Assembly (NCBI RefSeq): GCF_041260155.1
Contig: NC_091929.1
Coordinates: 40,402,244-40,466,243, forward strand
Source: Ptychodera flava
Lineage: Eukaryota > Hemichordata > Enteropneusta > Ptychoderidae
Direction: 5' to 3'
DNA length: 64,000 nucleotides
The notes beneath the pieces were generated by a model. The model made no database searches. It was not told the DNA's origin and was given only the letters and a program-made list of their open reading frames with translations. This document shows positions 37,900 through 50,513 of the stretch, piece after piece; within the stretch, counting starts at the first letter, position 1, and the number at the start of each line of letters is the position of its first letter. The position numbers and the translations under genes are program-made.

Positions 37900-38789
37900 C
37901 ACCAACAAAATACGCACACACTTATAGACCCCAATGCATAGTGAATTGACATTTTGGTGAAATTCCAAAATCAATTTTCTTACACAACCATAGACTTGTA
38001 ACCACTCTAGTCTAATCAAGAACAATAATCTTAATAATCAAGCATACATAAATGCACAGATTTATCTAATTTTGTACTGAAAAAAAATTATTCATAGTTT
38101 CATCATAGACCCCAATGCATAGTGAATCGACATTTTGGTGAAATTCCAAAATCAAATTTCTTGCACAACCATAGACTTGTAACCACTCTACTTTTATCAA
38201 GAACAATAATGTGAATAATCAAGCATACATAAATGCACAGATTTATCTAATTTTGTACTGAAAAAAAATTATTCATAGTTTCATCATAGACCCCAATGCA
38301 TAGTGAATCGACATTTTGGTGAAATTCCAAAATCAAATTTCTTGCACAACCATAGACTTGTAACCACTCTACTCTTATCAAGAACAATAATGTGAATAAT
38401 CAAGCATACATAAATGCACAGATTTATCTAATTTTGTACTGAAAAAAAATTATTCATAGTTTCATCATAGACCCCAATGCATAGTGAATCGACATTTTGG
38501 TGAAATTCCAAAATCAAATTTCTTGCACAACCATGGACTTGTAACCACTCTAGTCTTATCAAGAACAATAATGTGAATAATCAAGCATACATAAATGCAC
38601 AGATTTATCTAATTTTGTACTGAAAAAAAATTATTCATAGTTTCATCATAGACCCCAATGCATAGTGTATGGACATTTTGGTGAAATTCCAAAATCATAT
38701 TTCTTGCACAACCATAGACTTGTAAGCACTGTAGTCTAATCAAGAAAAAATTACTACATCCATAATCAGCATGCATAAATGCACAATTT
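37900..38789. repeat. 181-bp tandem satellite
   Basis: GACCCCAATGCATAGTG recurs at 37927, 38108, 38289, 38470 and 38651, exactly 181 bp apart. Interior units differ by only a few bases. The array is interrupted by the BEL element and a diverged part continues at 45286-45440. Confidence 0.95.
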
Positions 38790-39223
38790 TGTGTGGGATT
38801 GTTTACGAAGCAGGATCTTTTTGAGTTCAAGGATGGAGACAGAGGCGTCGACTGTATTTCTTCAAACTTTATTACTACAGCTACGATGAACTACTGCTAC
38901 AATAACATAATGTATCAGTGGGTGGATAAGTGACGACCAGATCCAGTGGTGAGCGATGTGCTCTGAGTATACGCATACACATACACTATACTGTGCATAA
39001 ACATATACTAAAGTAAAGTGGCTAATTCAGGCTGTGATATAGCCGATTTTGGCGGGAAAGTAAGAAGCGTCTTTGACTTTGATTGGTTAGAGATGAGTCA
39101 CACGTCAGAAAGAATTAAAACTATGTGTAAACACAGGATATTGGAAGGAACTGAAGAGATTACAATCTGTCTTCATTGTCAAGGAATTAAGAAGTAGCTA
39201 TCTTTGTATAACGTTTCTCGACA
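38790..39223 (-). repeat. BEL/Pao 3' LTR
   Basis: 434 bp, TGTGTGGGATTGTTTACG...ACGTTTCTCGACA, about 98-99% identical to 44854-45285 apart from a few small indels. Flanks are T-rich; the target duplication is not unambiguous. Confidence 0.9.
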
Positions 39224-42200
39224 TTCTCCCGCCCGACAGAAAAGGTATCAAGTCTAAAATTCGAAAAATCATCGTAAACTAAAACTCGAGAAAAATGCAA
39301 AATTGAAAGTAATCGAAATACTTAGTAAAATGACTAGATATCATATGGTGAGTATATATGAGTATATAGGGTCCATTAAATAGTGTCCAATATATATTGT
39401 CCGATATATAGAGTTCACTTAGTGTTCAGGTCATGTATCCTACAACGTGCGATGGCTGCTGCTGTACGTGTAGAACGTCGTTGACCTTTACTAGGGTCAG
39501 GCAGAATTGTGTCCGTGTCATTGTTGCTGCTTGGTAACAATGTAGAAGTGTCTGCCTTCACTTCGAGGGGATAAAGTTTCACAATAGGACGATTAGTGAG
39601 TCCGGTCGTAGTCTTGATTTCCGCAGATCGTATCATTCCATCTTTTCCGTAGTTTAATTTCTCCACGATGGCTAATGGCCAATGCATTCGTCGTTCAGTG
39701 TCACTGTGAACTAGAACAACATCTCCGACCTTGATTTGTTGTTGGTAGTTCCGTTTATTTGTGATGTTCACGCAAAGCAGGTAGATATTCTGAAATCCAT
39801 CGACGCCAGAATTGTTCTTGTAATTGAGCAATGCGTACGTACCGTTTGTTCAAACTGCTGCTATTTCCATAGGTTGGGTCCGAAAGTTCGTCGTCGTCGT
39901 ATAGTGGGTGTGGCACGCCTGTAAGTGGTTCCCTGCAGAAGGTGAGACGGTGATAGGGGCGTCGTGTCTTCAGAATCCGTGTACAAGTAGGTGAGAGGTC
40001 GGTCGTTCAACATGGTTTCAATCTCTGTAACAATAGTGTTCAATTCGTCGAATGTAACGAAGGCGCGACCGAGTACTTTCTTTATCGCGTTTTTAGTCAG
40101 TCCGATCATGCGTTCCCAGAAACCTCCGAACCAAGGGGCGCGTTTAGGTATGAAGGACCATTGTACGCGTCGATTAGCTAAATAGCGTTTCACATCTGGT
40201 GCGTAGAATAATTTCCGTATTTCATCCGCGGCGGATAAATAAGTAGAGGCGTTGTCCGAAATCATCTTCGAGGGTAGCGAGCGTCTTGCTGCGAATCGTC
40301 GGAAGGCGAGTAGAAATGATCCCGTAGATAGATCAGGTACCAGTTCGAGGTGAACGGCGCGAGTCACGGCACAGGTGAACAAACATATGTAGGCTTTTGT
40401 TTCCTTACCGTTAGGCGATTTAACGAATAGCGCTCCGGTGAAATCCACTCCAGTAATTGCGAAGGGAGGGGCGTCGTTTACGCGATACGATTGAAGCGGA
40501 GCTTGTATCGGTATTTGATAAGGTTTGCCGTTCGTTTCCGACAGGTGACGCATTTCTTAGCAATTTTTTTCACGGTCTGGCGAATCTTGGCTATCCAGAA
40601 GCGTCGTCGAATGTAGGTTACCGTTGTCTGTAATCCAGAGTGAAGTGCGCGTGCGTGTGCGTTCAAAATCACGAGATCGGTGAACCGATGAGCTGGCGGT
40701 AGTAGAATTGGGAACTTTGTCACAAAGTCCAGGGGAGCATTGTGTAGCCTCCCCCCACAACGTAGAATGCCGTCTTTATCGGTAAATAGTCCGAGTTGTC
40801 TGCTTAGCAACGTCTTCTTCTTGTTATCGCGTATCTTCTTTGCGATGTCGGCGAATTCTTGTCTTTGTACATCTTTAATCCACTCTATCTCAGCGCGATT
40901 GAGTTCGTCAGCGGTTATCAGTCCGGTTTTGCGAGTTGCCTTTTGTTTTAGGTTTGAGATAAAACGCAGGACTAATGCGGTTACGCGAAGTAACTTTGTG
41001 AGACCGCTATATCTGTTGACGTCTATGATTAATTGAATTCCGTTTACAGAAGGTTTGCTTCTGTCATCACTAGGCTTATTGTAATCCTCACTGAGGGTAC
41101 CGACATCCTCCTCAGTAGATACATGATATGTTGAGCTGTCAAACACGGGACAGATAGGCCAATCACCTTGTTTTAGCCAGGGTGGGCCTTGCCACCAGAG
41201 ATTGGATTTCTCTAACTCACGGGTTGAGATTCCACGTGTCAATAAATCGGCTGGATTGTCCTTGGTTGGACAATATTTGATCGTGCATGGCACATTTCTA
41301 ATTTCTTTGACTCGATTTGCAACGAATACCGGAAGTTTCTTGTCTCTTCGTGTTATCCAATGTATAACGCATTGATTGTCCGACCACAGTGTACGATCTG
41401 TGATATTGACTTTGTCTTTCAAGGCGTCGTAAACGAAGCGTAGTAGTCTAGAACCGACTAATGCTGCCATAAGTTCGAGGCAGGGCAGTGATAATTTCTT
41501 GATTGGCGCGACGCGTGTTTTTGCCATGACCAAAGACGTTTGGTCACCGCGGCGAAGGTATGCGGCCTGCACCGTAAGCTTTACAGCTGGCATCTGCGAA
41601 TACGTGTAGTTCATGATCGGCGCTCGTATTCTCGGCGAAATAACGACGGTCGATCTTGATTTCGGTGCTCGCGTTGAAGTCCGATACTATGTGTTTCCAT
41701 CGATTTGCGAGGTCGGTTTCTAGTGGTTCGTCCCAATCTAAATTTCTCTTCCATATGTCTTGAATAAATGTCTTTGCTTTCACTTGAACGGGTGAAAGAT
41801 ATCCGAGGGGGTCGAATAAACTTGCAGTTACTTGTGTGACTTCGCGCTTTGTCGCGAGATAGTCCGATTTCTTCACATCCTTTTTCTTAGCGTAAGCGAG
41901 TTGATCAGAGTCCGTTAACCAGCGCATTCCGAGAACACCCACGTTGGTGTTCGTTTCCAGCGTTTTGTCCTTAGCGGCTAATTTGCGTATTTCATCATTG
42001 TTCGATGACCACGAGCGAAGGTTAAATCCAGCGGATTTCATGAGAGAGTTTGCGTCAGTGTAGTATTTCGTAGCTTCCGTAGTATTGTTGACACCCGAGA
42101 TGACATTATCAACGTAGATATTATCTTTAAGATCAGCGGCGATTGGAGTGTTATTGTTTGACTCCAAGTGTGTTTTGACGACTGCATTCAATATGAAGGG

Positions 42201-44853
42201 TGAACAGACCGCGCCAAAGAGAACGGTTTTAAAACGATAAACTTTGAACGGGCTCTCAGGGTCGCTTGGGTCAGATAACCAGAGAAATTTTGTGAATTTC
42301 CGGTCATTTTCGTCAAGACGTACATTGAGAAATGCTTTCTCGATGTCACTGCTGAGCGCGATGTCATGCACTCGAAATCTGAGTAGAATTGATGAGAGAT
42401 CGTTAAGAAGTGGCGGTCCAGTCTGTAAACAGTCATTTAGACTAGGTGAATCTGATTGTCTGCAGCTGCAATCATATACAACACGAATGGGTGTAGTCGT
42501 CGAGTCTTTCTTTACTGAGCGATGGGGAAGATAATGTCCGTTTGTTCTATCATCGTCGTCGACTTCCTCGATAAAGTCGCGAGACTGTTGGTCAATTAAG
42601 ATGTTGTTGTATACTTTCAATAAATCGGGCGTTAACCGACGCACCATAGCGCGTGTGCGTTTCTCAGTAATATGATAATTGGTCGGCAATGGCGGGTGGT
42701 CGACCTTCCATGGTAACTTAGCAACGTATTTTCCGTCTTCAACTCGTAAATGCGTATCACGATATAATTCGAATTCGCTTACCTCAGTGTCCTTGGCGTT
42801 TACTTGGTCTCTTATTCCGATTGTTTCCAAGTCCCAGTAGTTTTGAAGTTTCATTTCCTCTTCAACTGTAGTCGTAGCGATGTGTAGAGTGGTCGCGTCG
42901 GCGTTAGGCGCGCTTCGTATACCAGTGGGTCCCGACAATAAGTATCCACCGAATTTAGAAAGTACGGCGGTCGGGCCTGGTCCTTACAATGTCATCTTCG
43001 ATAAAGTCCCAGTAATAGTCAGTTCCGATTAATAGCGATATCTCGAATGATTCGGCGTTAGAGGGTGGGTGCGCTAATTTTAAACCCTTTATGTGAGGTA
43101 AATTCAATACGGAACGTGAAATTTTGTTTTTCACGCTGATTGATTTCTCCGGAACGATTAGCGCGCTCATTGACTTCGGACCGTCGCGTGTTTGAAGTGC
43201 AAATGTTACCATTTCAAACGATCTGGCGTTAGCAGTTTTGTCACCGAATCTCTTTAATCTGTATACATCCGAGGTTTGTGGCTTCATATCTAGCTTCGTT
43301 ACTAGATCCCGTGTGATGAAGGAAATGTCCGAGCCTTCATCGAACAATACCGTAGCGTTGATTGTATTTGGACCGTAAGTGATTGGAACTTCGGCAGTTT
43401 TGTGTATGCCTGGCTCCATTTTCCGTTTACCCGAGTTACTCTCCGTTCTCGCGAAATTTACTCCAATCTGCGTGGCAGGTTGAGTAGATGAGGTAGGCTT
43501 GTCGTCGCCTCTATTTCCCGTAGCGTGCGTTTGAGTGTCCGTAACCTGATTGTTGGGACTTGGTCCCGTCGTAGCGTGACTCGATTCCGTGGTACACAGC
43601 GAGGTGTGATGCTTTCTTCCGCAGCGAAAGCATTTCCCTTTCGATCTACAATCTCCGACTTTGTGTTTCCCGAGGCAGTTGAAACACAATTTATCCCTTT
43701 TAACGATTTCGTGGCGTTTGCTTCGATCGGTTACTACCGTACAGTCGTTGTGGAAGTGTGGTCCCTTGCAGTACGCGCAAGTTTTCGGCTTTTTCGGCTT
43801 CGAGGCTTGGCGGCCTTTTGCGTTCGTCTCGGCGTTCGCGAAGAAGGTCGCGGTAGCTATTGGCGTTTCCGTAGATTCGGTTTCTTCGTCCACGTAAAGT
43901 ATGTGTCTCCATAGTGCTTCGCGAAGTTCGTCGATTTCCCAGCTTTTGTCTCCGTAATGTTCGTTGAATACAGCGATTATCTTTTTCGGTAGTTTTATCC
44001 AGATCGCCCTTTCTAACATAACAGCGTATTTGTCAACAGTAATGTCGAGGTTTTCTAGCTCGCGAATGTGGTTCTCTATATTATCGTAGAATTTTCTCAG
44101 ACTTGTGCGATCGTAATTTGGCTTCGGCATAGTTAATAGCGAATCTATGTGCGCGTGGATTATTTTGTGTCTTTGTCCGTAACGCTTTTTAAGCGCATTA
44201 ATGGCGCGTTTGTCATGAGTCCGTAATACTCAAACCAGCTATTAAGTCCGTGACTTCGACCGTTAATTGACAGCGCAGATAATGGAAGTTTTGAACAGTT
44301 CGAGAGTAGTATCATTATCGACAATGGACTTGAAGCTAGAAAGTCATCCATTGATGAACGTTGCCACTGAACGTAGGCAGTTGAAGTTTAGGTAGAACTG
44401 TGAGGTGCTGAGACGGGTGGCGTACGGGTCGATTGGCTTGACGGTTGAACTTGGGTTTGCTTCAGTGCGTTTCTTCTCCCTTTCTTCGATGAAGCGCTTG
44501 ATTCTGAATATCCTCTGGACGTGTGTCTCTTTGTTGTATTGCTGGAAGTCGGTAGATATCGATGTCTCCATCTTCGGCGTTAGCGATGATCAAACTTTCG
44601 AGTTTGTGTATCTCTTCGTACGTTTCCTCTACTCTTGCCAGTATCATCTCCAGTATGAACAGTTGTTCGGGGTCGCCCTGAAACGCAGACATTGTGGTTT
44701 CGGCTTTCTTGAGTTGGTTCGTCACTATTCCGCGGTAGACTCCTCGTGTCCTCTTCAGGTTGGTCGTAGCTGGAGTTGCCATTCCCTCTGCTTGCGCTGA
44801 CTTCGGCTTAGCTTTCTTCTTTGAACTCATCCTGGTCTCGGCACCAAAAACAA

Positions 44854-45285
44854 TGTGTGGGATTGTTTACGAAGCAGGATCTTTTGAGTTCAAGTGATGG
44901 AGGCAGAGGCGTCGACTGTATTTCTTCAAACTTTATTACTACAGCTACGATGTACTACTGCTACAATAACATAATGTATCAGTGAGTGGATAAGTGACGA
45001 CCAGCTCCAGTGGTGAGCGATGTGCTCTGAGTATACGCATACACATACACTATACTGTGCATAAACATATACTAAGTAAAGTGGCTAATTCAGGCTGTGA
45101 TATAGCCGATTTTGGCGGGAAAGTAAGAAGCGTCTTTGACTTTGATTGGTTAGAGATGAGTCACACGTCAGAAAGAATTAAAACTATGTGTAAACACAGG
45201 ATATTAGAAGGAACTGAAGAGATTACAATCTGTCTTCATTGTCAGGAATTAAGAAGTAGCTATCTTTGTATAACGTTTCTCGACA
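44854..45285 (-). repeat. BEL/Pao 5' LTR
   Basis: 432 bp partner of 38790-39223. On the minus strand it is followed by the primer-binding site and then the gag start. Confidence 0.9.
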
Positions 45286-45628
45286 TTTTTATCTAATTTT
45301 GTATTGGATAAACTATTCATAGTTTCATCATAAACACCATGGACATTGAACCAACTTTTTAGATGAAATTCAGAAATCAATTTCTTGTACACAAATGTTC
45401 ATTTTACTTCCCTATTTAAGCAAAGTACATTTAAATACATTATCAAACATATATAAAATACAGATATAGCATGTTTTGTGGGGGTAAATTGTCAATAATT
45501 TGCCTGATAGACTCCATGTATTATGATTTGATATTTTTGGATGAAGCACTAAATCAGCTACTAGTGACATCTTGCCTTCTTATAGTTGCACACAATATGG
45601 TGACCCTCCTAAAATGTATGAAATACCA

Positions 45629-46348
45629 TTTCTCACGTCCCCAGTGCGCTGGAGTGTGAGAACACAGTGTGAGAACAATTTGTTCTCACACTCTGTATTG
45701 TTGCGCGACCGAACACTTAGTATGTGAAACGTATGTTGATTGGTCAATTCTGCTCAGCGCTCAGTTCTCTGTACGAATTATTTGACGAATAGAACATCGC
45801 GTAATGTACAACTGGCACTATAGCAGACAGACGACTGACCCGCAGAGTGAACAGGTAGTTCTAGATTTGAGTACGGTCAGCGCGGCGTCGGCAACAAATA
45901 CACGGAGGATGACCGCTTTTATGTTGTAACGGGAGAATTCAGGCCATTACAAACCTATCGGCTATTTACGCTCGTCGACATATTTTCTGGAGAAGAACTG
46001 ACTTGACAGCGATACAGTTAGCGAAAGACTTCGATGAGCGAACCATTTGCACACGAGGCTGTAGCAGATGACAGCTTTCACACAATGTCATCAACAGATG
46101 GCCACCAGAGCTGTTTCGCAACATTTTCCTCAATGACCTGGAGAATTTTGTGGCTGACCAACAAAACAAAATTGCCATATCGGTAATATACATGTTAACG
46201 TGTTTGATATGCTCATCAATGAACGGAACTTCATTTTTCTTTGCGGAACGATAAAAATGAAACAAGTGCAATCGGTGCTGGTTTTTGATAGTATAAACCT
46301 ACCACAATGAAATGCAATTTTCTAAAGATATTGGAGGGACGTGAGAAA
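45629..46348. mobile_element. Element with TTTCTCACGTCCC inverted ends
   Basis: TTTCTCACGTCCCC at the left and GGGACGTGAGAAA at the right. The left end continues into a GTGTGAGAACAATTTGTTCT palindrome. No ORF is recognised in between. Target duplication unclear. Confidence 0.5.
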
Positions 46349-46350
46349 AT

Positions 46351-46490
46351 AATCCCACACCCCAATGGGTTGGGATGGAATGTCTCACACTCGTTGGGGA
46401 ATTCTGTCTCACACTCGCCTTCGGCTCGTGTGAGACAGAATCCCCAACTCGTGTGAGACATTCCATCCCAACCCGTTGGGGTGTGGGATT
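46351..46490. repeat. 140-bp fold-back palindrome
   Basis: AATCCCACACCCCAATGGGT...CGTTGGGGTGTGGGATT, with inner CTGTCTCACACTCG/CGTGTGAGACAG arms around CCTTCGG. Confidence 0.85.
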
Positions 46491-47260
46491 CTATTAATCT
46501 CTTCAACAATTCTTGCGTGATAAATTGCGACTGTTCCTCCAAAAACACCAGCCCTCCCCTATGTAATTTGTCCCTAACATAACCATTGAACCAATTGTTA
46601 TGTAAATTAGCTGACACTGTTTTAGTTATTCCCGGGGAGATACCGCAGTGGTTGGGGGGGGGAGGGTCAAGTTTTAGAATGTCGGATAAGGGGGAGGGTC
46701 ACATTTTAGACAGGATTCGAGGATAGTGGGGAGGGTCACAATTTACGGTACAGGTGTTCGCGAAATTCCCCCGCCCAACCCCCCTGTAATTACTGAAGGC
46801 TCCCTTATGTACACTCGTCTATGGGGCGAATAGTCCCAGCGCTGAATAGCTCTCGAGCGACTGTGATCATACTGATGTCGATGCATGAACATTCCGTTTT
46901 CTTCATCTCTGGCATTTCACCGTGTCGGCTTTTTGAATGGCATGATATTTAAAGGTGATGTTTCAAGTTCGATATAGACGGTAGGGATGCAGTTACGTTT
47001 CATTTCCTTCGAAAATACATCGTTTTTCAATTCAAAATGAACCTTGAAAGTGCTGGTCATTTTTTGTGCTGAACGCGTGTTCAGTGCAGTGCACTGTGCA
47101 GTGTGGAGTGCATGTAATATGTACAGAGTCAGGGCCGATCATACTGGACGACGCTCACTGGCTTCAAACTCAGTTTAAATTTCCTTTTTTATTCGTTTCC
47201 TACAACTACAAATTCACTGGCATTGCCAAAACTATAAAATAATAGCAATAATAAACTCAA

Positions 47261-47323
47261 GCAAACTTTGCACTCCATAATGTACTCGGCTTCGCCTCGT
47301 ACATTATGTCGTGCAAAGTTTGC
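47261..47323. repeat. 63-bp palindrome
   Basis: GCAAACTTTGCAC...GTGCAAAGTTTGC with inner ATAATGTAC...GTACATTAT; almost fully self-complementary. Confidence 0.8.
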
Positions 47324-48111
47324 TTTCGTCCATTATGGGCCGGGAGGGGGTGCATTATTGCTTAAATATTAACTTGAAATTCAAGCTTGAAATGTCATTA
47401 GGACAGAATGAAAAAATAAATTGTTCATCGGAATCGCCGCTTCTACTTTGCCCGATTTGGATTTTTTTTGATTTCGGCAAATTCATACTTCTGCATTGCA
47501 AATACTTTAGTACCGCCGCTGGCGGCGCCCTACACTTCGTCGGGTTTTCGAGGCCAAAAAGGCCATGTGGGATTCTGAGTGAGACTTCCGACGTGTCTGC
47601 ACTGAGCTCTGTCAACACGTTGTTGCGACGTCTGAATTTTGCAAATCACGACACAAACTGGGTCAATTTTTGGCTGAAATTTCTCCGTTTTGTCAAGGTT
47701 AGTACACCATGACTATTAATTTGATCGCCAACAAAAAAAAATCGTTCGCCGCTTAACCTTGGTCCAAAAATCCGATGATCAAGATTTTTGTTTTATCTGG
47801 CCTGAAGAAATGTTTTCTCTAGTTGAGAGCTTTTTCCTGTTTAACAGTCACGGTGATATATTGCGAATATAGCACGATTATTTTTACGTCTCGACCAATC
47901 AGATCTCAGTATTTGCGCCATCAATGTATTGATTTGATAAAATATATAATATCCTCAATTGAATCTTGATCTGCACTTGCAAACTTTATACAAAGATTTT
48001 TGCAATTAAAAAAGAAAAGAAGCTTTATGATATGTATGAAAGAGTTTTCAGACTCACTAATCCTTACAATAGTGTTCTGGTCGATGGTCCGTGCGGACTG
48101 ATCATTATCAT

Positions 48112-48207
48112 TAGACTGAAAGATTCCGTCGCGTGCGGGCGCTCCGGCGCACTGCGACCTACGACCCTTTACCGCAGTGCGCCGGAGCGACTGAATCTTT
48201 CAGTCTA
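48112..48207. repeat. 96-bp fold-back palindrome
   Basis: TAGACTGAAAGATTCCGTCG...GCTCCGGCGCACTGCG and inverse, ending GAATCTTTCAGTCTA. Outer sequence shared with 23290-23353. Confidence 0.8.
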
Positions 48208-50324
48208 ACTGACCATGTCCTAAAGAGGATTCTAACCGATACTTTTTTGATGTTTGATTAATCGATTCATACATAATTATTCTAACTAACTTCATTGATT
48301 ACCAGAATGCCATTTTTCTGTTGTCATATCGACTCCAAGCATTATGAAGAAGTTCTGAGAATCAAATTACATGTATTTATTTGGTTAGAACATTATGAAA
48401 AGGGCTTGATAACAAATGTCATACCAAACGATATCATTATGTCCCTTCAGGCTGAGAAGTACTTGTAGCCTACCTACGCGTCTTCGTTCATGGTGTCCAT
48501 GATTACTTGAAGATAAAATGATGGTCCTATTTATCTGAACATTTTAACAGAGTGATATATGCCCCCAAACATTGGCTGCGTGAGCTCGTACTTTTAAGAG
48601 ATGAAATCAACACAGATATTCGCATTTTTTCTGGTTATTCATGAACTTGAAACATCGTGATTACATACCGATTGTTTTGTCAAACGATAACAGAGCAGCA
48701 CGACGTAACTACATGTTTCCCTATCGACCTTGTTCTCGAAGGGCGATAAGTTCTTTCGTCACTGTGCTAACTTGTCAATGTGCACAGATGCATGATGATG
48801 GCGCTGGTGCGGTGAGGTAGAGAAAGATGTAGAACTGGTGCGGTGAGGTAGAGAAAGATGTAGAACCACCGACCGACACTGAGACCGACCGACAAATAGA
48901 CAGGCAGATAAAATGAGGTAAAGAACCAAAGAAAGACTCATAAAAACAGGGATAATGGTTCACAGGCCCGCTTGAACATTCCTGATCTTCGATGCAAAAG
49001 CCATAACAATGATGAGGAAACCATCCACTTGTGCATTAATGATCTTACGGTATGTTTTAATTTACTAGCGATAGACTCAATAGCAGGTTATAAAATGTAT
49101 CCAAATAAATTTATATCACAGATTCTTTGGTATTTATTGCTTCGATTAATTTTGATAAATTCATTTCAACTAACTTTACACGTCAGGCTTGTCATATGTT
49201 GCTCTTTCATACGCCTTGTTTGACGCAAATATATGAAATCATGTCATAAAATTGTCGATATTCAGTCGAGTTCTTTCATCTCCTTTACGCGAATTAAATT
49301 GATTTCGAAGACGTACAAATCTTGGTGCTAAGCACACCATGGCGTTGAAGCCATTAAATTGCTACCTGGCTACCCGCCTTGTAAAATTTCCCATTGTTGT
49401 TTGTTTTTTGTATGTTTCTTTATTTTTTGTTTGTTTGTCTGTCTGTTTGTTCGTCTGTCTGCCTGTTTTATTACAATTGCAAGCTTTTTAAAAGTTCAAC
49501 CGAATAAGTTGATGCCATTAGCCCAGCTTCTTCCACAGTGGGAGTGCCATGGAAATATGTAGTACAAACACCATGAAATAACGGTTCAAGCGAAGATATT
49601 TGCATATTTGGATAAAGTGACCGATTATTCTTCACGAATAAGTGGCAAAGGTTTGAAGAGTGAATGATTGAGGCGTCAGTAGTTGTATGGGTTTTTTTAT
49701 CGATAATGATTGACAGATAATCGTTTACAATGCCTTTGCACCTGGTTATGCCCACATTTCACCTTTTGTCTTTGCATCCACCTCTTTAACGTGACCAGTT
49801 CATAGGCCATCGACCGTATCCGACTGGCGCCAAACTGAATATCAACCATTTTGGTGATCAAAGTTACGTCGTATTATGTTATTGTAAGAATGATAACATG
49901 TGATTATATAGAGGAGATTTTCACCGTCTCCAGGGTCCTTCTCAACTCTAGCCCCTGTGTACACTTTACGAACCTTATTACCTATGATTACCTCAAAGCT
50001 TGTTTGGTTGGTTGTTTGTTCATCTGTTTTCCAATTAATGTCAATACATCATCGCGACACGCCGTACACCAAGATGAGAAGTCAATAACTTTATCGACAG
50101 TCGACAGCAACGGTTCTATTGTGTTACTACATATGAGATTGTTGCTTGGCAACGCACGTGACCATGGTAACCGGTGTTTAATTAGCTTGGAGTATGGTTA
50201 GATTACCAAGCCGTACTTTCCTGTTGAAATTGACATTTCTGTATCGTTAGGCACCATAATCATTGCTTATGCTTCGATGTCTTATGCATGCAATGAATTC
50301 TAGAAACATATTTTTGCAATTATA

Positions 50325-50513
50325 CCCTTTTAGCGCAAAAGTCATGACTTGTCGCCTTTACAAAATATGCCTAAGTCAATTTTTCAGAATTTTTGCCAAA
50401 ATTTTGATAAAAAACTGCAGCTAATGAAATGTGATGTCCATTTTGTCCAAAATTATCAAAAAAATTACAGAAAAATTCATCAAGATTGGTAAAATGTTGC
50501 AGCACTCAAAAAG
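50325..50513 (-). mobile_element. TTAA MITE family 2, copy
   Basis: CCCTTTTAGCGCAAAAGTC...AATGTTGCAGCACTCAAAAAG, followed by TTAA. AAATGTGATGTCCATTTTG is the family hallmark. Confidence 0.75.

Larger units (their letters stand above)
38790..45285 (-). mobile_element. BEL/Pao LTR retrotransposon (broken copy)
   Basis: A 6.5-kb element with TGT...ACA LTRs. The polyprotein on the minus strand runs gag (from ~44830) with CCHC zinc knuckles, aspartic protease, reverse transcriptase, RNase H and an integrase with a zinc-binding N-terminus, ending near 39415; this order and the Pao-type RT/IN peptides mark the family. A primer-binding site TGGTGCCGAGACC lies beside the 5' LTR and a purine-rich tract beside the 3' LTR. 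The coding region is spread over frames, with about five breaks, so it is a fossil, but the LTRs differ at only a handful of positions, so it is young. It is inserted in the 181-bp satellite. Confidence 0.93.
37712..46804. mobile_element. 9.1-kb TIR element with 181-bp satellite
   Basis: Termini GGAGCCTTCAGTAATTACAG...and its inverse, flanked by CTTA (or TTA) on both sides, inside the loop of the fold-back MITE. Subterminal GGGGGAGGGTCAC motifs occur at both ends in the same orientation. It contains the satellite at 37900-38789, a BEL/Pao element, and two fold-back pieces; without the BEL insertion it is about 2.6 kb. No transposase is visible, so it is non-autonomous. A stray copy of its terminus lies near 52554-52577. 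Confidence 0.8.
34170..46865. mobile_element. Fold-back MITE copy 3, split by two insertions
   Basis: Left arm 34170-34229 (CACAGTCGCTCGAGAG...GTGTACATAA), loop fragment 37694-37711 (TAAGCGAGAACAACTCGC), right arm 46805-46865 (TTATGTACACTCG...CTCTCGAGCGACTGTG). Flanks ATCGTAC (34163-34169) and ATCATAC (46866-46872) are its 7-bp duplication with one change. The pieces read continuously against the intact copy at 29006-29150. Confidence 0.88.
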
